From: JAXLSZ01 sp046330315
GTDB lineage: Bacteria > Actinomycetota > Thermoleophilia > Solirubrobacterales > 70-9
Reading direction: 5' to 3'
Assembly (NCBI GenBank): GCA_046330315.1
Contig: JAXLSZ010000006.1
Location: 310,001 to 374,000, forward strand
DNA length: 64,000 bases
Shown here: positions 58,227-64,000 of the stretch, in pieces
How positions within the stretch are numbered: the first letter of the stretch is position 1
How the letters are laid out: each line of letters begins with the position of its first letter
The notes under the pieces: generated by a model
Seen by the model: only the letters and a program-made list of their open reading frames with translations
Database searches by the model: none
What the model was told of the DNA's origin: nothing
Translations under genes and position numbers: made by a program

Positions 58227-58831
58227 GGCGCCTCCAGGACCCGCAGCTCCATCGGAGTGGGCCGATACGCGTTGCAGGGCGAGAGGTCCTGAGGGCATGC
58301 CGAGAGGGCGACGACGAGGTCCTCGAGGACCTCCATCGAGATCTTCGCCCCCGGGCCGTGCCCCGGCTCGTGGGTGACGATCCGGTTGCCCTCGTGGACG
58401 TTGTTCATGAACACGTTCCAGCACTGCTCCCCGTCGAGCCGGAGGTCGAGCCCCTCCGACTCCAGCGCCGCCTGCAGGGAGCGCAGGCAGGAGGGGTGGT
58501 CGTCGAGGCCGTAGTCGCGCGAGTAGCGCTCGGGGTCGCAGCAGGGGACGATCAGGTCGTGGGTGCCGACCTCGTCGCGGAGGATCCGCAGCAGCGGGCG
58601 CCGGTGGTTGGAGAAGATCTCGTCGCCCTCCTCGGGGACCAGCTTGGTGAGGCAGGAGAGGGTGTGGCCGGGGGACAGGTACTCGGCCGGGTTCGCGGCC
58701 ATCCAGGCGGCCAGGTCGCCCACCTGCCGGCCCTCGAGGTCGACCACCTCGAGCACCTGGCCGGCGGCGACGCGCACCACCCGTGCCTCCCGGGCCGGGA
58801 CGGTGACCGAGCTGAGAAGGGCGCCGCTCAA
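58223..58831 (-). CDS. DUF1989 family protein, second copy (202 aa)
   Basis: This is a second, diverged DUF1989 member. It shows GQVLEVVDLEGRQVGDLAAWM, LSPGHTLSCL, IVPCCDPERYSRDYG, HPSCLRSLQAAL and NVFMNNVHEGNRIV, with cysteines and histidines positioned as in the family. The two copies in one operon are far from identical, so they probably have separate tasks or form a heteromer. The TTG at 58831 overlaps the enamidase-like stop (TTGA). Confidence 0.8.
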   Translation of the reverse strand: MSGALLSSVTVPAREARVVRVAAGQVLEVVDLEGRQVGDLAAWMAANPAEYLSPGHTLSCLTKLVPEEGDEIFSNHRRPLLRILRDEVGTHDLIVPCCDPERYSRDYGLDDHPSCLRSLQAALESEGLDLRLDGEQCWNVFMNNVHEGNRIVTHEPGHGPGAKISMEVLEDLVVALSACPQDLSPCNAYRPTPMELRVLEAP

Positions 58832-59994
58832 GGCGCGGGCACCTCCGCCGGCTCGACCACCCGGCAGCGCCCGGCGGGAGCCGGCGTGTTGCGCGAGCGC
58901 AGCGCCCGGACGGCGCCCTCGACGACCACCGCGGCGATCCCGGGGATGTCGCCGTGCTCGATCGCCGAGAGAGGGTCGCCCCAGGCCGAGCCGAGCGGCT
59001 CGAAGCAGAGCGAGAGGTCGGCGGGCCGGCCCGGCGCCAGCACCCCCTCGGGGCGGCGGAGCACGGCGCCGTTGCTTCCCGAGGCCATCGCGATCGCGTC
59101 GGGCGCCGGGAGGCCGCCGAGCGAGGAGAGCTCGCAGACGGTCTTGATCATCCCCAGCGGCATCACCCCGGTCCCGGTCGGCGTGTCGGTGGCGATCACC
59201 AGGCGGTCGAGCGCGCCCCGCTCGCGGGCCAGATCGACGATCCGCAGGCTCGAGCGAAGGTTCCCGGCCTGCACGAGCTGGATCGCCCCCGGGGCCTCGA
59301 AGAGGCGCGGCAGGTCGGCGTCGGGAAGCGCCGTCGTGCCCCCGTTGGCGTGGCCGATGATGTCGCACCCCAGCGCCAGGACGTCGGAGATCGTCACCGG
59401 CGAGGAGTCCGGTATCGAGGCGCCGCCGGTGTGGTTCATGACCACGAAGCCCGCCTCCTGCGCCGCCCTCACGAGCGGGGCGGCGTCCGCCTGGCTCTCG
59501 AAGTCGCCGAAGCCGACCTTGGCCAGCCAGACCCCCTGCTCCGCCAGCTCGGCGAAGTCGGAGGGCTCCAGCGTCGGCTCGATGATCAGCGACCCGGCCA
59601 GCACCTTCACCCCTCCGGGCCTGAACCCCGAGTAGGCGCGCTGGGCGGTCAGCGCCAGGGCCTTGACGCCGTCGCGGTCCTTCGGGCGCCCGGGCAGGTG
59701 GACCTCGGAGGCCGACATCATCGCCGTGACGCCGCCGTGCATCGAGGACTCGATCCAGCCGAGCGCCTGCTGGCGCGGGGTCCAGTCGCCGAAGACGACG
59801 TGGGCGTGCGAGTCGATCAGCCCCGGGATCGCCACGGCGCCGCCGGCCTCGAGCACCGAGTCCGCCTCGCCCGTCGCCTCGAACCCCGCGATCAGGCCGT
59901 CCTCGACGCGGATCGCCTCGACCTCGGCGACCGCCTCGCCGATCCGGCCGGTGACCAGGCCCCCGAGGCCGCGGATCTCCAGCGAAGCGCTCAA
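58828..59994 (-). CDS. Enamidase-like amidohydrolase (388 aa)
   Basis: This is a cyclic amidohydrolase whose pattern is very close by eye to enamidase of nicotinate fermentation: IPGLIDSHAHVVFGD, HGGVTAMMSASEVHLPGRPKD, AYSGFRPGGVKVLAG, NHTGGASIPDSS, IIGHANGGTTALPD and IATDTPTGTG. Enamidase opens a six-membered lactam ring at the C-N bond. The metal HxH, lysine, histidines and aspartate are all present. It is TTG-started at 59994, overlapping the upstream stop. In this operon it is a strong candidate for hydrolysis of an enamine/lactam intermediate. Confidence 0.85.
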   Translation of the reverse strand: MSASLEIRGLGGLVTGRIGEAVAEVEAIRVEDGLIAGFEATGEADSVLEAGGAVAIPGLIDSHAHVVFGDWTPRQQALGWIESSMHGGVTAMMSASEVHLPGRPKDRDGVKALALTAQRAYSGFRPGGVKVLAGSLIIEPTLEPSDFAELAEQGVWLAKVGFGDFESQADAAPLVRAAQEAGFVVMNHTGGASIPDSSPVTISDVLALGCDIIGHANGGTTALPDADLPRLFEAPGAIQLVQAGNLRSSLRIVDLARERGALDRLVIATDTPTGTGVMPLGMIKTVCELSSLGGLPAPDAIAMASGSNGAVLRRPEGVLAPGRPADLSLCFEPLGSAWGDPLSAIEHGDIPGIAAVVVEGAVRALRSRNTPAPAGRCRVVEPAEVPAP

Positions 59995-60572
59995 CCGGCC
60001 TCCTCCATCTCGGCGATCGCCTCCTCCATGGTCTTGCCGCCGAGCCGGGCGTTCAGCCTGCCCCGCGAGGCGACCGCTCCGATCAGGACGATCTCGTCCG
60101 GGGCCGGGGCGTCGGGGACGAAGACGGTGATCGTGTCGTAGTGGGACCGCACCCAGATCTCGTCCTTGAAGCACAGCGGCACGTCGATCGGCGCCCCGGG
60201 GGCGCACCGCTTGGTGGTGGACGGAAGCCAGGCGCGGCCTCCCCCGAACGCCTCCCGGAAGGGGTTGCCGAAGGTGGTCGTCTTGACGGCGTTCCCGTGC
60301 TCCTGCTCGCCGGCCGTCCCCACCATCACCGCCTTGCCGTGGCTCTGCACCGGCTCGCCGAGCACCTCGACGCAGCGCTCGCCGATCAGGGTGCCGAGCG
60401 CCGCGCTGGGCTCGATCAGCTCGGAGAGCTCCTCGGCGTGCTCGGCGCCCGCGTAGGGGTTGCGGAAGACGGCGGCGACCGCGGCCTTGCGCAGCGGCGC
60501 GCCGTCGGCCGGGGCGCCGTCGGCGCGGACCTCTTCGACGACGCTGACGAGCTTGCGTATGTCCAGGCTCAT
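59991..60572 (-). CDS. Amino acid synthesis family protein, PF06684-like (193 aa)
   Basis: The sequence RKLVSVVEEVRADGG-like start, AAVFRNPYAGAEHAEELSELIE, KAVMVGTAGEQEHGNAV, PSTTKRCAPGAPIDVPLCFKD and VRSHYDTITVFVPDAPAPDEI reproduce the order of the 'amino acid synthesis' family (PF06684), whose members also sit near amidohydrolases. The biochemical role of the family is poorly known; a hydrolase or isomerase on amide-type intermediates is plausible. The ATG at 60572 overlaps the isochorismatase-type stop. Confidence 0.8.
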   Translation of the reverse strand: MSLDIRKLVSVVEEVRADGAPADGAPLRKAAVAAVFRNPYAGAEHAEELSELIEPSAALGTLIGERCVEVLGEPVQSHGKAVMVGTAGEQEHGNAVKTTTFGNPFREAFGGGRAWLPSTTKRCAPGAPIDVPLCFKDEIWVRSHYDTITVFVPDAPAPDEIVLIGAVASRGRLNARLGGKTMEEAIAEMEEAG

Positions 60573-61351
60573 TCCGATGCCTCCGAAGCCTCCGCGGCCA
60601 CCGGGACCCGCTGGTCGGTGTTGGGAACGCCGGTCGGCGTGTTGGGGCCGCAGGGACGCTGCGGCAGCCCGCGCAGGTACTCGATCACCTCGTCGGTGGC
60701 CTTCACGTCCCCGTACTTCATCTGGATGTCGAAGAGGTTGACCTTGTGGGTGAGCTCGCCGCGGTCCCAGACGCACTCCTCGGGGACGATCGAGCGCAGG
60801 TTGTACTGGGCGGCGTCGACGGCGGTCGCACGCACGCAGCCGCTGGTCGTGGTGCCGGTCGTGATCACGGTGTCGGCGCCGAGGTAGACCAGGTGGCCGA
60901 GCAGCGGCGTCCCCAGGAAGGCGCTGGGCTTGCGCTTCACGAAGTAGACGTCCTGCGGCTGGGGGGCGACCTCGGCGACGATCTCGTTGCCGATCGAGCC
61001 GGCGATGTCCGAGGCGTCCGCCGACCTCGATGACTTCCAGTTCCAGGATCCCTGGTCGAAGCCGTCCGGCCTGCGGTCCATCCCCGTGTAGACGATCGGC
61101 ACCTCCCGCTCGCGGGCCGCCGCGATCAGGCGCTGCAGGTGCGAGACGCCGACCCAGCCGCGCTCGCCGCAGCTGTAGCGCCAGCGCTTGATCGACTCCA
61201 GGATCGGCTCGGGGCGGTCGCCGACGAAGTTGTAGATGACGTCGACGACGAGCAGCACCGGGCGCTCGCCGAACCCGGCGTCCCTGCCCCAGCCGGCGGC
61301 CTCGTAGACCTCGCGGTCGCGGTCGGGGAGGACGTCGTCCCAGACGGCCAA
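60569..61351 (-). CDS. Isochorismatase-type cysteine hydrolase (260 aa)
   Basis: The Asp-Lys-Cys triad is visible: D37 in VLLVVDVIYNF, the lysine in VYFVKRKPSAF and the cysteine in TTGTTTSGCVRATA. The family includes N-carbamoylsarcosine amidase, ureidoacrylate hydrolase, maleamate amidase and nicotinamidase, enzymes that remove ammonia or carbamate from open-chain amides. The long N-terminal part and IVPEECVWDRGELTHKVNLFDI fit the N-carbamoyl branch. The TTG at 61351 is three bases after the hydantoinase-like gene. A deamidation step after ring opening is likely. Confidence 0.88.
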   Translation of the reverse strand: MAVWDDVLPDRDREVYEAAGWGRDAGFGERPVLLVVDVIYNFVGDRPEPILESIKRWRYSCGERGWVGVSHLQRLIAAAREREVPIVYTGMDRRPDGFDQGSWNWKSSRSADASDIAGSIGNEIVAEVAPQPQDVYFVKRKPSAFLGTPLLGHLVYLGADTVITTGTTTSGCVRATAVDAAQYNLRSIVPEECVWDRGELTHKVNLFDIQMKYGDVKATDEVIEYLRGLPQRPCGPNTPTGVPNTDQRVPVAAEASEASE

Positions 61352-61354
61352 GGC

Positions 61355-62860
61355 TCAGACCCCTGCGGCCGGCTCGAGCGCGGTGGGCTGACCGCCCGGG
61401 ACCCGCTTGAGGTAGAGACCGTCCGCGTCGCCGATGAACTCGGGCCCCGGCGCGCCCTCCTCCCAGCGCGACATCTGCTTGCCGCGCAGGAAGGTGGCGA
61501 CGTTCCACCCGTGGATGGTGTGGCCGTCGAGGACCGTCCAGCCGGAGCGGGTGAGCACCTGGTCGTTGGAGACCGTCACGGTCCGGTCGAGGTCGACGAG
61601 GACGATGTCCGCGTCCGCCCCGATCTCCAGCGAGCCCTTGCGCGGGTGCAGGCCGAAGATCCGCGCCGGGTTGGCGGCCGAGACCTCGACCATCCGCTCC
61701 AGCGAGAGCTTGCCCTGGTGGACGCCCTCCAGGAGGGCGGGCAGCAGCATCTCGACCCGGGAGGTGAAGCCGGTCTTCAGCTCCCAGAGGTTCTCGTTGT
61801 AGGAGCTTTCGTAGTCGGAGGGCACCCAGGAGACGACGTGGTCGGAGCCCACCGAGTTGATCACGCCCTCGCGAAGGGCCCTCCAGATGTTCGGGTTGTT
61901 CTCCCGCGAGCGCAGCGGGACGTTGATCCTCCAGGCGTTGTGCTCGCCCTTGCCGAAGTGCAGCCAGTGGGGGCCGGTCTGGGCGTGGCAGGTGACTCCC
62001 CGGCTGCGCAGCTCGAGGATCTCGCGGTAGCTCTCGGGGGTGGTCGCGTGCTGGATGTAGATCGGGCAGCCGAGCTCGCGGGCCATGTCCCCGTAGGTGC
62101 GGATGTGGGTCGCCTCCAGGAAGTGCGGGGAGCGGTCCGACCAGGCGGCCCAGTCGGTTCGGCCCTCGGCCCGCAGGCGCTTGTCGAAGATTCGGGCGAT
62201 CTCCCAGTTCTCGCAGTGCATGCAGACGACGCCGGGGGGTCCGATCTCGGCGACCGCCTCCATGGCCAGCCAGCAGGTCCCGTCGTCGAAGCCGTGGCCC
62301 AGCCCGGCGCGACGGCCGGGCCAGTGCGGCTCCGCCTCGGGGCTCATCGACTGCAGGTAGAGCTTGTAGGAGGTGACCCCGTGCTCGCTCGCGTACTCGG
62401 GGATCTCCTCGGCCTGCTGGTCGGTCTCCAGCATGTAGGTGAGGAAGACGTCCACCGCCGAGTCGGACTCGACGAGGTCGGTGAAGTGCCCGATCACCTC
62501 GTGGAAGGAGACGACGTCGTCGGGCTGCACGAAGTCCACGAAGTCGGGGTGGCCCATGCGGGTCGAGGGGGCGTGCACCCCCCAGGTGGTCACCCCCGCG
62601 GTGACCGCGGCGCGGGACTCGCTCCCCAGGTCGTCCTTGAGCGGGGAGTAGCAGCCCGGGTGGGCCTCGGAATCGACCAGCCCGGGGATCAGGTGCAGGC
62701 CGGTGGCGTCGTAGGTCTCTCGGGCCGCGGGGAGGAAGGGGTCCTCGGTGACGGCGACGATCCTTCCGTCCTTCACCGCGACTCCGGCGCGCCGGGCGCC
62801 GGTCGGCGTCACCACCGTCCCGCCGCTGATAACCAGATCGACCTCGGGGCCGTTTCCCAT
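61355..62860 (-). CDS. Dihydropyrimidinase/hydantoinase-like amidohydrolase (501 aa)
   Basis: This is a cyclic amidohydrolase of the dihydropyrimidinase, hydantoinase and allantoinase group. The carbamylated lysine is K166 in TSYKLYLQ, with H215 in CMHCEN, H271 in YIQHATT and the aspartate D340 in VGSDH. The first metal motif, normally DxHxH, is D63-S-E65-A-H67 (GLVDSEAHPG), so one metal histidine is replaced by glutamate. Otherwise length and layout fit. The ATG at 62860 has GAGGAGGA eight bases ahead. A double palindrome lies in the 92 bases upstream. Confidence 0.85.
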   Translation of the reverse strand: MGNGPEVDLVISGGTVVTPTGARRAGVAVKDGRIVAVTEDPFLPAARETYDATGLHLIPGLVDSEAHPGCYSPLKDDLGSESRAAVTAGVTTWGVHAPSTRMGHPDFVDFVQPDDVVSFHEVIGHFTDLVESDSAVDVFLTYMLETDQQAEEIPEYASEHGVTSYKLYLQSMSPEAEPHWPGRRAGLGHGFDDGTCWLAMEAVAEIGPPGVVCMHCENWEIARIFDKRLRAEGRTDWAAWSDRSPHFLEATHIRTYGDMARELGCPIYIQHATTPESYREILELRSRGVTCHAQTGPHWLHFGKGEHNAWRINVPLRSRENNPNIWRALREGVINSVGSDHVVSWVPSDYESSYNENLWELKTGFTSRVEMLLPALLEGVHQGKLSLERMVEVSAANPARIFGLHPRKGSLEIGADADIVLVDLDRTVTVSNDQVLTRSGWTVLDGHTIHGWNVATFLRGKQMSRWEEGAPGPEFIGDADGLYLKRVPGGQPTALEPAAGV

Positions 62861-62890
62861 CCTCTTCCTCCTCAGACGCAGCCGGTCTTT

Positions 62891-62915
62891 GGTTCAATAC
62901 TCTGAACCGTGTTCA
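62891..62915. promoter_or_regulatory. Overlapping palindromes upstream of the hydantoinase-like gene
   Basis: GGTTCA, six bases, TGAACC (62891-62908) and TGAAC, three bases, GTTCA (62903-62915) overlap. This is a typical operator arrangement for GntR/FadR- or TetR-type repressors and lies in the only spacer (92 bases) among the genes from 50 to 64 kb, so it may control the whole operon from here. No regulator gene adjoins it inside the window. Confidence 0.6.
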
Positions 62916-62952
62916 GCATTCGGGTAATCCTACGCATCCCGGGGCGACCGTG

Positions 62953-63816
62953 TCAAGGCGCCCGCCGCCCGGGGGCCGGAGGGGGATCGTCGTAGTCGTA
63001 GAGGCCGGGCGCCGGCTCCGCGAGGGTGCCGTAGAGGGCGGGGCGCCGGGCCCGCAGCAGTCCCGGGAGCGAGGCGAAGGGCTTTGGCTCGCGCATCGAG
63101 TCGTCGCGCCCGCGCAGCCACCGGACCCGCTCGAGGTCGAGGTCGCCGACGCAGATGCCGGGCCGCTCCAGGCGCTCCAGCGTGCCCTCGGGCCCGGCGA
63201 TCATCGCCGAGCCGCGCTCCTTGCCCAGCAGGCGCTGGGTGAGGACCACGAAGCACTGGTTCTCGATCGCCCTCGCCCGGGCCAGAAGGCGCCAGTTCCG
63301 GGCGACCCGGTGGAAGCCTCCGCCGGCCGGGGCGAGAATCACCTCGGCGCCGGAGACGGCCAGCACGCGGGCCACCTCGGGAAGCCAGAGCTCCGAGCAG
63401 ACCAGCGCCCCCACCCGCACGCCGTCGACCTCGGCCAGCCCGAAGCCCTGCCCGGGAGCGATCGCGACGCCCGAGAGGGTCGGCCCGACGTCCCCGGTCG
63501 CCGGGTGAGCGCGCTGGTAACGCATCAGCTCCTCGCCGGCGCCGCCGTGGATGTAGGTGACGGTGCGGTAGCGGCCGTCGTCCCCGCGCTCGATCCGCCC
63601 CCAGCAGACGGCGCAGCCGGCGGCGGCTGCGGCCGCGGCGATTTGGCCGGAGCAGTCGAAGTCCGAGGAGACGTGCATCGGGCCCGGATAGGCCACCGGC
63701 AGCAGGACCAGTTGGGCGCCCCGTGCCGCGGCCTCGCCGATCAACTCGATCGCCTCGGAGACCCGGCCCCGCTCGGGGCCCGCGGGGGCGGCGGGCTGGG
63801 CGGCCGCGACCCTCAA
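62953..63816 (-). CDS. Carbon-nitrogen hydrolase (nitrilase superfamily), altered triad (287 aa)
   Basis: The alpha-beta-beta-alpha fold of nitrilases is recognisable: MRVAAAQPAA at the start, LVLLPVAYPGP, EELMRYQRAHP, and ALVCSELWLPEVARVLAV at the cysteine. The family triad is Glu-Lys-Cys; here the glutamate position is V41, the lysine position is R102, and only C140 is kept. It therefore is probably not a standard nitrilase or amidase, unless other residues take over. The TTG at 63816 overlaps the upstream gene stop. It lies upstream of the operator, before the main operon. Confidence 0.8.
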   Translation of the reverse strand: MRVAAAQPAAPAGPERGRVSEAIELIGEAAARGAQLVLLPVAYPGPMHVSSDFDCSGQIAAAAAAAGCAVCWGRIERGDDGRYRTVTYIHGGAGEELMRYQRAHPATGDVGPTLSGVAIAPGQGFGLAEVDGVRVGALVCSELWLPEVARVLAVSGAEVILAPAGGGFHRVARNWRLLARARAIENQCFVVLTQRLLGKERGSAMIAGPEGTLERLERPGICVGDLDLERVRWLRGRDDSMREPKPFASLPGLLRARRPALYGTLAEPAPGLYDYDDPPPAPGRRAP

Positions 63817-64000
63817 GCCGCGCCGGCCTCCGCGGCATCGCGGGCGGCGCCGGCCTCCCCGGCATCGCGGGCGGCGCCGGCCTCCCCGGCATCGCGGGCG
63901 ACGCCGGCCTCCGCGGCACCGCGGGCGGGAAGGGTCCCGGAGACGCGCATGATCTCCTCGGCGGTGCCGGCCAGCAGCACCGCAGTCTCCTCCATCCGGT
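63813..64000 (-). CDS. C-terminal end of an unidentified protein with 9-residue repeats (partial)
   Basis: The frame enters at the right window edge and reads MEETAVLLAGTAEEIMRVSG, then LPARG and four near-copies of the 9-residue unit AGEAGAARD before the stop. An ATG lies at 63995 but the frame stays open to the edge, so it is likely the tail of a longer protein. No family can be named from 60 residues. The stop overlaps the TTG of the nitrilase-like gene, so it belongs to the same transcription unit. Confidence 0.55.
   Translation of the reverse strand, partial: RMEETAVLLAGTAEEIMRVSGTLPARGAAEAGVARDAGEAGAARDAGEAGAARDAAEAGAA
63822..63912 (-). repeat. 27-base minisatellite at the 3' end of the partial gene
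   Basis: Units of GCCGGCCTCCCCGGCATCGC plus GGGCGGC (27 bases) start near 63822, 63849, 63876 and 63903 with one or two changes each. The unit is a multiple of three and codes for the 9-residue repeat at the protein's C terminus. It is the fifth tandem array of this kind in the window. Confidence 0.85.

Noticed and set aside
59991..62897. Minus-strand 968-residue frame
   Set aside because: Out-of-frame shadow of the hydantoinase-like and isochorismatase-type genes; only its last ~190 residues are real, as the separate gene starting at 60572.

Overview
The window is very GC-rich DNA with densely packed genes, frequent GTG and TTG starts, many 4-base start/stop overlaps and several promoters that look leaderless. 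With the repertoire (kinase-ATPase-cyclase giants, delta-60 repeat exported protein, EfeUOB, MazEF, split pentose phosphate cluster) this suggests a high-GC actinobacterium, plausibly of the Thermoleophilia/Solirubrobacterales. That placement is inference. No rRNA, tRNA, CRISPR array, transposase or phage gene was seen.

Layout. 0-10 kb: end of a universal stress protein, a tiny membrane protein, an MBL-fold hydrolase whose 3' end is tandemly duplicated, an exported beta-propeller-like protein, a 1467-residue zinc ribbon/kinase/AAA/TPR/cyclase protein, a large multipass membrane protein, and a MazEF-type toxin-antitoxin pair with an operator on a leaderless promoter. 10-29.5 kb: central sugar metabolism (HAD phosphatase, pgi, tal, tkt, rpiA, then pgl, gnd, zwf), split in the middle by a block of different codon use (18.2-26.2 kb). 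That block encodes glycolate oxidase GlcD, GlcE, a GlcF fused in frame to a class III aminotransferase, a tartrate/D-malate-type dehydrogenase, a DksA/TraR zinc finger and an aldehyde dehydrogenase. 29.5-36.8 kb: lipoprotein, rlmN, the efeUOB iron uptake operon behind a perfect palindrome, a membrane protein and an MFS exporter. 36.8-48.5 kb: a catabolic region with a PotABCD-type transporter, Rieske oxygenase, TetR regulator, ADP-forming acyl-CoA synthetase, two acyl-CoA dehydrogenases and a 50-codon FAD-oxidase remnant. 48.5-50 kb: MsrA-like protein and an agmatinase-family ureohydrolase.

50-64 kb is one long minus-strand series of about 14 genes joined by ten 4-base overlaps. It holds a noncanonical nitrilase, a hydantoinase-like ring amidohydrolase with an altered metal site, an isochorismatase-type hydrolase, an amino-acid-synthesis-family protein, an enamidase-like amidohydrolase, two DUF1989 proteins, a class II aldolase, an NMT1/ThiY-type ABC importer, an Atz/Trz-type deaminase, a phytoene-dehydrogenase-like flavoprotein and a methyltransferase. 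Together they look like uptake, deamination and stepwise ring opening of an unidentified N-heterocycle.

The two most unusual points are the GlcF-aminotransferase fusion, which would place glyoxylate production and transamination on one polypeptide, and this heterocycle operon. A window-wide theme is GC-rich minisatellite expansion: five independent tandem repeats, three with units that are multiples of 3 in coding frames and two in non-coding DNA just outside genes.
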